Assembly: GCA_964646205.1 (NCBI GenBank)
Contig: CAZYAZ010000015.1
Coordinates: forward strand, 19,524-83,523
DNA from: UBA8437 sp964646205
GTDB taxonomy: Bacteria > Planctomycetota > Planctomycetia > Planctomycetales > Planctomycetaceae
Direction: 5' to 3'
DNA: 64,000 bases
The translations under genes were made by a program, and so were the position numbers. The notes under the pieces were generated by a model that saw nothing but the letters and a program-made list of their open reading frames with translations, ran no database searches and was not told where the DNA came from. Positions 1 through 8,001 of this stretch are shown one piece after another (position 1 is the first letter of the stretch; every line of letters starts with the position of its first letter).

Positions 1-1017
1 AGGCAAGACAATCGGCATCAGCGAGACCCACAAGCCCGGCAATTCACTTTCGTCCTTCTGTGCCAACGTCTCGAGTTCCGCGAGAGAGAATTCGGCGGTC
101 TCCCGGAGCGGCAACTCGCGAAAGCGGTTCAGCACCGAGGCGTACAGGTAGCCGAATCCGGCTGTGAAGGTGCCCACGATCGAGCCGGCCAGGATCATGG
201 CACCGAGATCGACACCCAGTTCACCCGCCACGAACAGGGGGCCGGGGGTGGGGGGCACCAGCGAGTGGGCCATTGAGGCTCCGGCGACGATGCACAGGAC
301 GTACAGCAGGTAATTCCCGCCGGTCCGCATCCGCATCGCCTTTCCCAGCGGGATCATCAGGTAAAAGACCGTGTCGAAGAAGACGGGGATGCCCAGCAGG
401 AAACCGCTGCCCAGGAACGCCCCGCCGGCTCCGCGCTGCCCGAGTACTGCCAGCGCGCTGCGGACGATTCGGTCGGCGGCACCACTGTCGAGCAGGCACT
501 TGCCGACGATCGAGGCCAGGGCAATCAGGATGCCGATCTTGGCACACGTTGATCCGAAACCTGTTGCCACCCGTTCACCGACTGTCTGGCCGGACAACCG
601 GTTGGCGGTGGCAACTGCCGAGGACCGGACGACCAGGTCGTCGGCCCGGATGGTTGTTCCGATGGCCTCGGGATGAAACACGGCCGACTTGCCGGATTCT
701 TCGACCGCGAGTGTTCCGATGGGTTCGTGATGTCCGGTCTGAGCCGAGAAACGAACGACCTGGAGTGGCGTGTCCTGGTTGACCGGTCCGTTGAAGTCGA
801 CTCGTTGGGGAGTCTCGCCAGGGGCGGAGGGTTGGAACGCAACGGCAGCTTTCTCCAGGGACCACCGTTCGACGGAGGAAGCAGGGGTGAGCAGTCCGAC
901 AAATATGGCACCGAGGATCAGCGCCACGAAGGCATGGAGTCTCAGGAAAAGGATCCCACCGATCACCGTGACAATGCCAACAAGAATGATGCCAAGAATT
1001 GTTGATGTGCTGGCCAT
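1..1017 (-). CDS. GntP-family permease, N-terminal part (runs off window start)
   Basis: This is an inner-membrane proton symporter of the gluconate permease family, expected to import gluconate or a related sugar acid. The first 339 codons are present and the C-terminal half lies outside the window. The start is ATG at 1017. Two hydrophobic segments lie at about residues 5-45. Family signatures follow: GKCLLDSG (about 172-179), GIPVFFD (about 209-215, matching the GxPxFxD/E segment) and PPTPGP (about 255-260, PPHPGP in the family). Between segment 2 and the next conserved block is a hydrophilic stretch of about 100 residues (about 47-150) that enterobacterial GntP lacks. Divergent from the PSD1 gene at 1164. 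Assignment to the family is firm; the substrate is inferred. Confidence 0.9.
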   Translation of the reverse strand, partial: MASTSTILGIILVGIVTVIGGILFLRLHAFVALILGAIFVGLLTPASSVERWSLEKAAVAFQPSAPGETPQRVDFNGPVNQDTPLQVVRFSAQTGHHEPIGTLAVEESGKSAVFHPEAIGTTIRADDLVVRSSAVATANRLSGQTVGERVATGFGSTCAKIGILIALASIVGKCLLDSGAADRIVRSALAVLGQRGAGGAFLGSGFLLGIPVFFDTVFYLMIPLGKAMRMRTGGNYLLYVLCIVAGASMAHSLVPPTPGPLFVAGELGVDLGAMILAGSIVGTFTAGFGYLYASVLNRFRELPLRETAEFSLAELETLAQKDESELPGLWVSLMPIVLP

Positions 1018-1163
1018 GGAGAACTGTTTCACAGGATGGTGGTGTGAGTCTCTTGGTCGTGATATTACCAGACGAACCGATTGGTACGAACGGTCTCGGA
1101 TGACGAGAATCCTGTATCATGGTGATCGCTTCCAATGACTGGCTTCACCGGGATGATGCACAC

Positions 1164-3077
1164 GTGAAGATTCGATGGCCGATCGCATTGCTGATGTTCG
1201 TTGTCGGGTCACCGTTGACGGTGAGATTGCTCGCCGAGGAACCCACCGAATCCTCCTTTCCCCGGACACGTGTGTCGGTCGACGAACGCGACCATTGGTC
1301 GTTCCAGTCCTTGCAGCCGGGGCAGGTGCCCGTGGTGGAAAAATCATCCTGGTGTCGCAATCCAGTCGATCGATTCGTCCTGTCGCGACTGGAGGAGAAC
1401 AGGGTGTCTCCTTCGGACAGGGCCTCCCGGCGGGTGCTGGCAAGACGTGCCCATTTTTCGTTGCTGGGCTTGCCCCCGTCTCTGGAGGCGATTGCCCGAT
1501 TCAGGTCCGACAGGTCACCGTCGGCCTGGAGCGACCTGGTCGATCGGTTGCTGGCCTCGCCACATTACGGGCAACGGTGGGCCCGGCACTGGATGGACGT
1601 GGCGAGGTTCGCCGAGAGTGGCGGTTTCGAACACGATGCGGATCGGCCGACGGCTTACCATTATCGCGATTTTCTTATTGCCGCTTTCAACAGCGATATG
1701 CCGTTCGATCAGTTTCTGGCCTGGCAACTGGCCGGAGACGAGTTGGCTCCGAAAGATCCACTGGCATTGATGGCAACCGGGTTCCTGGGGGCCGGTGTAT
1801 TTCCCAGCCAGTTGACCGAAGCCGAATTCGAATCGTCCCGCTACGACGAACTCGATGACATGGTGACCACCACGGGGGTGGCTTTCCTGGGACTCTCGAT
1901 TGGTTGTGCACGGTGTCACGATCACAAGTACGACCCGATTCCATCCCAGGACTATTACCGCCTGCTGTCGGCATTCCGGACGGCAATCCGTGGTGAAGTG
2001 ACCACGCGGGCACCGTGGCACGATGTGGACCAGAAGGTGCTGGTCACCAGCGAGGGGCTGCCCAAGCTCAAGCACCACGCCGATGGTCGTGGGTTTCCGC
2101 ATTTCTACAAGCAGATCTTTTTTCTGTCCCGTGGCGATGTTCACCAGAAACACGGTGCCGCCGAGACGGGATATCTCCAGGTGCTGATCCGGCCTGGCAG
2201 TCAATTGTCCCGTTGGCAGGTGAAGCCTCCGCAGGGGTGGACGCGGACGTCTTTCCGCCGGGCGTCGCTGTCCCGCTGGATGACCGACACCCGTGATGGG
2301 GCGGGGAACCTGGTGGCGCGCGTGATCGTCAATCGTCTCTGGCATCACCACTTTGGCCGTGGATTGGTCGCCACGCCCAACGACTTTGGCACCCAGGGCG
2401 AGGAGCCCACTCATCCAAAACTGCTCGACTGGCTGGCCGAACAACTGATCCGGGGTGGGTGGCGATTGAAACCGATCCATCGCCTGTTGCTGACCAGCAG
2501 CGTCTATTGTCAGCAGGGACGGATCGATGACCGGAGAATGACTGCTGATCTGGAAAACCGGTTGTGGTGGCACAGGCCCCGCAGGCGGCTCGAGGGCGAG
2601 GCGATCCGGGACGCGTTGTTGGGTGTGTCGGGGCGACTCGATACGGGGATGTACGGTCCGGGTACACTCGATGAAAAATCGCCGCGTCGCAGCGTTTACC
2701 TGAAGGTCAAGCGAAGTCGCCTGGTGCCGACGATGATGCTGTTTGATTGGCCGGAACACCTGGTGAGTATCGGGCGGCGGTCCAACACGACCACCGCGGC
2801 CCAGGCGCTAGCATTCATGAACAGCCCAGCGGGTCGGGGCTACGCGCGATCGCTGGCGGACCGGTTGCCCAGCGATTCAAAACAGGCGGTGGTTCGTGGG
2901 TGGGAGTTGGCCCTGGGGCGTCCTCCGCGGCCCGACGAACGGGCTGCGACGTCACTGTTCCTGGAGCGACAGGAACAGATCTACCGCCTGGCCGGCCGGA
3001 CCGACGGGGTTCAGACCGCCCGGGTCGACCTGTGCCAGGCCCTGCTGGGGATGAACGAGTTCATTTACGTTGACTGA
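1164..3077 (+). CDS. PSCyt2/PSD1 (DUF1549-DUF1553) secreted protein
   Basis: This protein belongs to the planctomycete DUF1549/DUF1553 family, whose function is unknown; it probably acts outside the cytoplasm with its DUF1501 partner. I place the start at GTG 1164 because it opens directly into a Sec-like signal (KIRWPIALLMFVVG...LLAEE). An in-frame ATG at 1119 would add 15 polar residues before it. DUF1549 occupies roughly the first half, with the DHWSFQSLQPGQVP entry motif and the family's GCARCHDHKYDP motif. DUF1553 follows, with VIVNRLWHHHFGRGLV and PTHPKLLDWLA. There is no N-terminal PSCyt1 CxxCH domain, unlike the paralogue at 10841-13501, so this is the short form (637 aa). The DUF1501 gene follows within 44 bases. 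Confidence 0.9.
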   Translation: MKIRWPIALLMFVVGSPLTVRLLAEEPTESSFPRTRVSVDERDHWSFQSLQPGQVPVVEKSSWCRNPVDRFVLSRLEENRVSPSDRASRRVLARRAHFSLLGLPPSLEAIARFRSDRSPSAWSDLVDRLLASPHYGQRWARHWMDVARFAESGGFEHDADRPTAYHYRDFLIAAFNSDMPFDQFLAWQLAGDELAPKDPLALMATGFLGAGVFPSQLTEAEFESSRYDELDDMVTTTGVAFLGLSIGCARCHDHKYDPIPSQDYYRLLSAFRTAIRGEVTTRAPWHDVDQKVLVTSEGLPKLKHHADGRGFPHFYKQIFFLSRGDVHQKHGAAETGYLQVLIRPGSQLSRWQVKPPQGWTRTSFRRASLSRWMTDTRDGAGNLVARVIVNRLWHHHFGRGLVATPNDFGTQGEEPTHPKLLDWLAEQLIRGGWRLKPIHRLLLTSSVYCQQGRIDDRRMTADLENRLWWHRPRRRLEGEAIRDALLGVSGRLDTGMYGPGTLDEKSPRRSVYLKVKRSRLVPTMMLFDWPEHLVSIGRRSNTTTAAQALAFMNSPAGRGYARSLADRLPSDSKQAVVRGWELALGRPPRPDERAATSLFLERQEQIYRLAGRTDGVQTARVDLCQALLGMNEFIYVD

Positions 3078-3120
3078 GAGACATGCGCCTTTCGAGGCGA
3101 TCTCTGAAGAGGATCTCGCT

Positions 3121-4614
3121 ATGAGAGAAAATGCCGATCTTGGCCTGGACCCGGCCCTGCTGACGCGTCGTCACATCCTGGCTCGAGCCGGAGCCGGTTT
3201 TGGCGTGGTGGGGCTGTCGGGGTTGTTGCATTCGGAGGGCCTGCTGGGGCCGACTGTCCGAGCCGATTCCGGGCTGGGGCAACGGGGCCTGGCTCCACTG
3301 GCACCCCAGCAGACTCATTTTCCCGGTCGTGCCCGGCAGGTGATCTGGATTTTTGTCAATGGGGGGCCCAGCCAGGTTGACACGTGGGATTTCAAGCCGG
3401 GGCTGGTGCGTCGCAACGGGATGTCGATCAAGACATTTGATCCCAAGTTTGAGAACACCACCGGGTTCTTCCGCAATTCCGTGGGCAACCTGATGGCATC
3501 GCCGTTTGCATTTCAACGTCGCGGCGAATGTGGCAAACCGATCTCCTCGATTTTTCCTCGCCTGGGGGGCCATGCCGACAAGATGGCGTTCGTGCACTCG
3601 GTTTTCACCGAGTCGAACAACCATTCTCCGGCGTTGTTCATGATGAACTGTGGCATGCCGAGGATGGGACTGCCTTGTGTCGGATCGTGGGTCACCTACG
3701 GACTGGGCAGCAGTAGCCAGGACCTGCCGGCGTTTGTCGTGATGAGCGATCCGAAGGGCAGGGGGTTGCCCAAGGGGCACGCGGCCAACTGGAGTGCCGG
3801 GTTCTTGCCGGGCGTTTTCCAGGGAACGCACCTGAGGCCGCAGGGGCCGCCGATCGACAATCTGAAACGGCCCGGGAAGATGACCGACCTCTCGCAACGC
3901 AACCAGTTGAACCTGCTCCGACAACTGAACAGCCCGGGCGGTTTGTCATTGGCCGGCGGAGAACTGGCTTCACGAATCCAGAGTTTTGAATTGGCTTACC
4001 GGATGCAGTCGGCGGCGCCGGAAGCGTTGGCGATTGAGGCTGAGTCGCGACAAGTCCAGGAACTCTATGGCATTGGCGACAAGCAGTGTGACCATTTTGG
4101 TCGCCAGTGCCTGGTGGCCCGCCGGCTGGTCGAACGGGGTGTCCGATTCGTGCAACTGTATTCCGGCGGGAACGAGAACCAGAGAAGCTGGGATGGGCAC
4201 AGCGACATCCAGGGGAACCATTCGCAGTTCGCTGGTGAAACCGATCGGCCAGTGGCGGGGTTGCTGGAGGACCTGGCCCAACGAGGGCTGCTCGACGAAA
4301 CCCTGGTGGTGTGGTGTGGGGAATTCGGCCGATTGCCGGTCGCCCAGACGGGCAAGAAGCCGGGCCGCGATCACAATCCGCATTGTCTGACGGCGTGGAT
4401 GGCCGGGGGCGGGATCCGGGGAGGCACCTCTTACGGTGCCTCCGACGACGTGGGGTTCCGGGCTGCCGAAAACCGGGTGCACGTCAACGACCTGCACGCC
4501 ACGATCCTGCACCTGCTCGGACTCGACCACGAAATGCTGACATACGGTTACAACGGCCGGGATTTCCGTTTGACCGATGTGGCCGGGCGAGTGATTCCTG
4601 AGATCATCGCCTAG
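3121..4614 (+). CDS. DUF1501 protein, PSD1-paired subtype
   Basis: DUF1501 proteins have an alkaline-phosphatase/sulfatase-like fold; the reaction is unknown. The chosen start is ATG 3121, just before a Tat-like signal (TRRHILARAGAGFG). A TTG at 3070 in frame would overlap the preceding PSD1 gene by 8 bases. Core motifs are NGGPSQVDTWDFKP (metal-site region), LVARRLVERGVRFVQ, WCGEFGRLP, GRDHNPH, GGGIRGGTSYGASDD and a C-terminal LGLDHEMLTYGYNGRD. The last block is shared with the protein at 9393-10814, which also sits beside a PSD1 gene. The substitution L for T in GEFGRLP and N-P-H after GRDH set it apart from the non-paired DUF1501 proteins here. It ends convergently, 2 bases from the stop of the next gene. 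Confidence 0.92.
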   Translation: MRENADLGLDPALLTRRHILARAGAGFGVVGLSGLLHSEGLLGPTVRADSGLGQRGLAPLAPQQTHFPGRARQVIWIFVNGGPSQVDTWDFKPGLVRRNGMSIKTFDPKFENTTGFFRNSVGNLMASPFAFQRRGECGKPISSIFPRLGGHADKMAFVHSVFTESNNHSPALFMMNCGMPRMGLPCVGSWVTYGLGSSSQDLPAFVVMSDPKGRGLPKGHAANWSAGFLPGVFQGTHLRPQGPPIDNLKRPGKMTDLSQRNQLNLLRQLNSPGGLSLAGGELASRIQSFELAYRMQSAAPEALAIEAESRQVQELYGIGDKQCDHFGRQCLVARRLVERGVRFVQLYSGGNENQRSWDGHSDIQGNHSQFAGETDRPVAGLLEDLAQRGLLDETLVVWCGEFGRLPVAQTGKKPGRDHNPHCLTAWMAGGGIRGGTSYGASDDVGFRAAENRVHVNDLHATILHLLGLDHEMLTYGYNGRDFRLTDVAGRVIPEIIA

Positions 4615-4616
4615 CG

Positions 4617-5996
4617 TCAGATCAGTTCGGCGATGGGCCGACCGCTGGGCAGCAGGGGGATTGGCCGCCCGGCGTTATTGATCGTCTCGCCATTGAGATC
4701 AATTCCCAGGTGACGGTACATCGTCGCCAGCACGTCGGTGGGATGAATCGGACGCTCGGAAGGCATCTCGCCCTTCGAGTTGGATGCACCGATCACCTGG
4801 CCGACCTTGAGGCCGCCGCCGGCCATCAGGATGCTCATCAGGGCTCCCCAGTGATCGCGACCACCGGTCTTGTTCACCCGTGGTGTCCGTCCGAACTCGC
4901 CCCAGACGACAAGCATCACCTTCTTGTCGAGGCCGCGCTGGTAGAGATCTGTCAGCAGGGCACTGACCATCTGGTCCAGCGGAGGGCCATGGTGTTCCAT
5001 GCCCCGGGAGGGGCCGTTGGACCCGTCGGCGGGGCGTTTGTCGTCGACGATGTTGAGATGCCAGTCCCAGCACAATGAATCGGGCGCGGTGTTGATGGTG
5101 ACAAAGGTCACTCCCGATTCGACCAGGCGTCGAGCCAACAGGGCCATCTGGCCCCACCGGTGCGGGCCGTACATCTGGCGGACGTGTTCGGGTTCGCGGG
5201 TCAGGTCGAAGGCTGCCCGGGCGCGGCCGCTGGTGACCATGTCGAGCGCGGCGACGGTGAACCTGTCGATGCCTTCCATCTGGCGAGTGGCGTCGGCGTT
5301 GCGAGAAAACCGATCGAGTTGCTGCAGCAGGCTGCGGCGATCATCGACTCGATCGATTGTCAGGTTGTCGGCGAGAGTCAGGTTCGATGTCGCCTCCACC
5401 ACCTTCCGTCGCTTGAACTCGTCTCGGTACGGGTCCTGCATCACTGTGAAGGGAGCGTGCTGAACACCCAGGTAGCCGGTTCCCATGACCGCGCCGATTT
5501 CCGGGTTCCGGGTCTGTTCGTGGGACAGCAGCACGTAGGGGGGCAGGCCGGGATCGTTTGCACCACGGAAATGGCTCACGATCGATCCGGAAGAGGGATG
5601 TGTTGGAGGTGTGATGTTGCCCGGGTATCCGGTCGACAGCCAGTGAGCGGCGACGTAATGGCCGTTGGTGGTGTGGGTGATCGAACGGATCAGCGCGGCC
5701 TGGTCGATGACCTGTGCCGTCCGCGGCAGTTTCTCACAAAACGAAATGCCCGCGTGCTTGGTCGGGATCACCCCGTAAGGCCCCCGATACTCGACGGGAG
5801 CCTCGGGCTTGGGGTCAAAAGTTTCGAACTGGCTGTGGCCTCCGCCCAACCAGATCTGGATGACCGCGGTGTCGCTGTCGATCTTCTGGGGAGAATCGGC
5901 CGACGCAGCACGCAATCGCAACAATTCGGGCAATGCCAGTCCAGCAGTGCCGGCCGAGAGTGTGCCGTCGAGGAATTGTCGTCGTGTGTATGGCAT
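4617..5996 (-). CDS. DUF1501 protein
   Basis: A 459-residue member of the DUF1501 family with start ATG 5996 and a short Tat-like leader (YTRRQFLDGTLSAGTAG). The metal-site region reads LGGGHSQFETFDPKP, with Glu where the PSD1-paired proteins have Asp. Downstream are LLARRLVESGVTFVTI, VVWGEFGRTP, GGRDHWGA and the end motif GRPIAELI. The block MYRHLGIDLNGE near the C-terminus is typical. It closely resembles the proteins at 30369 and 58872 in architecture. It stands alone, convergent with the gene on the other strand. Family assignment is firm and function unknown. Confidence 0.92.
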   Translation of the reverse strand: MPYTRRQFLDGTLSAGTAGLALPELLRLRAASADSPQKIDSDTAVIQIWLGGGHSQFETFDPKPEAPVEYRGPYGVIPTKHAGISFCEKLPRTAQVIDQAALIRSITHTTNGHYVAAHWLSTGYPGNITPPTHPSSGSIVSHFRGANDPGLPPYVLLSHEQTRNPEIGAVMGTGYLGVQHAPFTVMQDPYRDEFKRRKVVEATSNLTLADNLTIDRVDDRRSLLQQLDRFSRNADATRQMEGIDRFTVAALDMVTSGRARAAFDLTREPEHVRQMYGPHRWGQMALLARRLVESGVTFVTINTAPDSLCWDWHLNIVDDKRPADGSNGPSRGMEHHGPPLDQMVSALLTDLYQRGLDKKVMLVVWGEFGRTPRVNKTGGRDHWGALMSILMAGGGLKVGQVIGASNSKGEMPSERPIHPTDVLATMYRHLGIDLNGETINNAGRPIPLLPSGRPIAELI

Positions 5997-6188
5997 GAGC
6001 GGTGCGTGCCCGTCCCTGGCACAGTCGAATAAACAAAGGCTTGCGCAACTCCGAGTCTACGCCTTCCATCGGGTGTGGTAAAGGTGGAACGTGACTGAGA
6101 AAAGCTGACGTTGCTTGTGCGCCGCTGAGGAGTAAGAATCTCGATCGGTTTTGCACCGAATCAACGAAACTGGATCGAGGCGGACACG

Positions 6189-7181
6189 ATGGCGTTATCA
6201 GAGGGAGCACCGGTACGGGTCGCTGTGATCGGTCTGGGGCGTTTTGGGCGGTTGCACGCACTCACGCTTGCCGGGCTGGCCGAGGCCGAACTGGTGGGAT
6301 TGGTGGCCCGGCGGACGGAAAGCGTCGAGTCGTTGCAGCAGGAGTTGCCGGGGGTTCCGGGGTGGACCGACCTGGGTGTGGCGTTGCAGGAGTGCACGGC
6401 GGATGCGTGGGTTGTCGCGGCGACCACCGCGGCGCACGTGCCGATCACGCGGCAACTGCTGGAGGCGGGCAAGACGGTGTTGTTGGAGAAGCCGATCGCG
6501 GAGGATCTGGGCGAGGCGAGGTCGCTGGAGTCGCTCGTGGCAGCCGATTCGGCCAACCTGATGATCGGGCACATCCTGCTGTTCAACAGCGAATTCCGTC
6601 AGATCCGCGACGAGGCGGTGGCGAGGGGACCGATTGCTCATATCGATTGTGTCCGTCATCGTCCGGCATCAATCGTTCAGGATTTCGCCGGAGAAAACCC
6701 TCTGCATGCCGCGATGGTGCACGACCTGTACATGGTGCAGGTCCTGGTGGATCGGGCCGATCCGGTTGCAGTGTCGTGCCAGTATCACCGGACGCCAGAT
6801 GGGGCGATCGATCTGGCGCTGGCACAGATGCAGTGGGAAAACGGCCCCCTGGCCTCGTTCTCCGCTTCGTACCTGACTCCCGAGGGAATGCCCCCGCGCG
6901 GGATCGATCGGATGGAGGTTTTCGGTGCGGGCTGGGCAGCGCGGGCCGAGGCCAATCCACGCCCCGTGGAGGTCTGGGGCGATCGGTCCGAGTGGCCAAT
7001 GGCCCTGGAAATCCGAACGGATCCGGAGGGCGCCACTGGAATGCTGGCCGAGGAGCTGCGCTGCCTCTGCCGCGTGGCGCACGGAACCCAGGTGGTCCCA
7101 GTCGGGGCCACATTCGCGGACGCCATCCAGGTTCAAGAATGGATGGAGCGGCTGACTGCGGCGGTCCGTCCGTCAAATTGA
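6189..7181 (+). CDS. Gfo/Idh/MocA family NAD(P)-dependent oxidoreductase
   Basis: Cytosolic sugar or inositol dehydrogenase-type oxidoreductase of 330 residues. The N-terminal Rossmann fold shows VAVIGLGRFGRLHA (about residues 10-23) for dinucleotide binding. The family's LLEKPIAEDL motif at about residue 100 carries the catalytic-site Lys. The C-terminal half holds a HDLYMVQVL segment typical of the substrate domain. The start is ATG 6189. No signal peptide is visible. It stands alone, upstream of and convergent with the cold-shock gene. The substrate cannot be told from sequence; in this sugar-degrading context a sugar or sugar acid is likely. Confidence 0.9.
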   Translation: MALSEGAPVRVAVIGLGRFGRLHALTLAGLAEAELVGLVARRTESVESLQQELPGVPGWTDLGVALQECTADAWVVAATTAAHVPITRQLLEAGKTVLLEKPIAEDLGEARSLESLVAADSANLMIGHILLFNSEFRQIRDEAVARGPIAHIDCVRHRPASIVQDFAGENPLHAAMVHDLYMVQVLVDRADPVAVSCQYHRTPDGAIDLALAQMQWENGPLASFSASYLTPEGMPPRGIDRMEVFGAGWAARAEANPRPVEVWGDRSEWPMALEIRTDPEGATGMLAEELRCLCRVAHGTQVVPVGATFADAIQVQEWMERLTAAVRPSN

Positions 7182-7233
7182 CAAGACAGGACTCGCCGCG
7201 GAATCAACCAGATCTGGTCAAGCCGAGTCGGCT

Positions 7234-7431
7234 TTAGTTGACCCGAACGTTCTCGGCGCGCGGTCCCTTGGGACCGGTACCAACGTTGTAGGAAACCTGT
7301 TGACCTTCCTGCAGGTCGTCGTACTGGATTCCCTCAACTGCCGACATGTGAAAGAACACGTCGGTGCCAGAGCCGTCCTCGATAAATCCAAAACCCTTGT
7401 CCGTCAGTCTCTTGATCGTGCCTTCTGCCAT
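7234..7431 (-). CDS. Cold-shock domain protein (CspA family)
   Basis: A 65-residue single cold-shock domain that binds single-stranded RNA or DNA, acting as an RNA chaperone in the cytoplasm. RNP1 appears as KGFGFIED (residues 12-19) and RNP2 as VFFHMSA (residues 25-31). The ending QQVSYNVGTGPKGPRAENV is typical. The length is normal for the family. A 93-base leader separates it from the stop of the small acidic-tailed gene upstream (7525). That leader carries two overlapping hairpins and a U-tract (7453-7497), so expression is probably controlled by RNA structure. It converges with the oxidoreductase gene; a perfect 12-base palindrome at 7207-7218 lies just past its stop. Confidence 0.95.
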   Translation of the reverse strand: MAEGTIKRLTDKGFGFIEDGSGTDVFFHMSAVEGIQYDDLQEGQQVSYNVGTGPKGPRAENVRVN

Positions 7432-7452
7432 CAGTCTCGTCCAATTCTCTAG

Positions 7453-7497
7453 AAAAAAAGTTGGTCAGCCCCAACTGGTGAACGCTTCACCAGCTGG
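7453..7497 (-). promoter_or_regulatory. Putative attenuator: two mutually exclusive hairpins in the csp leader
   Basis: Read on the minus strand, the first hairpin pairs 7497-7486 with 7482-7471 (12 bp, one G-U pair, 3-base loop). The second pairs 7476-7471 with 7464-7459 (6 bp, 6-base loop) and runs straight into a 7-U tract (7459-7453). The two share the AGTTGG segment at 7476-7471, so they cannot both form. The second has the form of an intrinsic terminator and the first would prevent it. The element sits after the stop of the gene at 7525 and 22 bases before the csp start. The pairing is seen in the sequence; the regulatory role is inferred. Confidence 0.55.
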
Positions 7498-7524
7498 AGA
7501 TGGCCTGCGTAGTTGCTCTCGATT

Positions 7525-7761
7525 TCAGTGTGGAAGACGACCAGAGTCCAGGGAGAAGCCCCCATCGTCATCATCGTCGTCGTCAAATTCGTCCACTTCA
7601 TTCACGTCGTTGGCCTCGAGGTCGGCCGGGTCTCCGTCGGCTGCCGCAGGGTCCTCGAGTCCCTGCTTTCTTCTTATCCGACGTTGTCGCTTGGCTTCGG
7701 CTTTCGCCTTCTTTTCCATCTCACGTTGGCGTTTGGCAAATGTGTTCCGATTTCTTGCGAT
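7525..7761 (-). CDS. Small basic coiled-coil protein with acidic tail; apparent ATC start
   Basis: Unknown function. About 78 residues: an N-terminal RNRNTFAKRQREMEKKAKA block, rich in Lys/Arg and probably helical, then an acidic tail ending in seven Asp (EVDEFDDDDDDDGG). I recall small planctomycete proteins beginning M(A/S)(R/K)NRNTF..., which is from memory and not checked. In this frame the position of that Met is ATC (7761-7759). No ATG, GTG or TTG occurs nearby upstream in frame. An AAGGAA Shine-Dalgarno sequence lies 7 bases before the ATC. The next in-frame ATG would remove the conserved RNRNTF block. It is upstream of and probably co-transcribed with csp. A sequencing error at the start codon is the main alternative. 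Confidence 0.65.
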   Translation of the reverse strand: MARNRNTFAKRQREMEKKAKAEAKRQRRIRRKQGLEDPAAADGDPADLEANDVNEVDEFDDDDDDDGGFSLDSGRLPH

Positions 7762-7768
7762 GATTGCA

Positions 7769-7774
7769 TTCCTT
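7769..7774 (-). promoter_or_regulatory. Ribosome binding site deciding the ATC start
   Basis: The minus strand reads AAGGAA here, followed by a 7-base spacer and then ATC at 7761. This spacing is optimal for initiation at that codon and supports it over the later ATG. An overlapping ATG one frame away would give only about 31 residues of unrelated sequence before a stop. Confidence 0.5.
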
Positions 7775-7977
7775 GCATCAGAAGAGCGTGGCGAACCACG
7801 GCCGAAAATTGTGTAAAAACAGTCTAACGATTTCTGCTCAGAAAAACCCCTCGCAGCCCCTTTTTCGATTCCTGGTCCAGAAAGAACCTGTCGGAAAACT
7901 CGGGGCTTCCGGAAGTTTCTATCTCTCGAGGCTAGCAAGTTCGGATCAGTTTTGAAGGGAACTACCGGTTTCTGGAT

Positions 7978-8001
7978 AAAAAAACTGGGTCTTGCCCTAG
8001 A
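7978..8001 (-). terminator. Weak intrinsic terminator after the DUF1501 operon
   Basis: On the minus strand the DUF1501 stop codon merges into CTAGGG-CAAGA-CCCAG, a 5-bp stem with one bulged base, followed by seven T (7984-7978). The stem is short, so the call is tentative. It would end the operon that starts at 13501 or earlier and separate it from the small gene at 7525-7761. Confidence 0.4.

Noticed and set aside
1515..2759. 414-codon open frame opposite the first PSD1 gene
   Set aside because: No family motif; the PSD1 gene on the plus strand is complete.
5160..6032. Long open frame opposite the DUF1501 gene at 4617-5996
   Set aside because: A shadow in high-GC DNA; the opposite strand has a full family match and this frame has none.
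7207..7218. Perfect 12-base palindrome ACCAGATCTGGT after csp as a terminator
   Set aside because: No T-tract follows and the spacer of the palindrome is zero; kept only as a remark.
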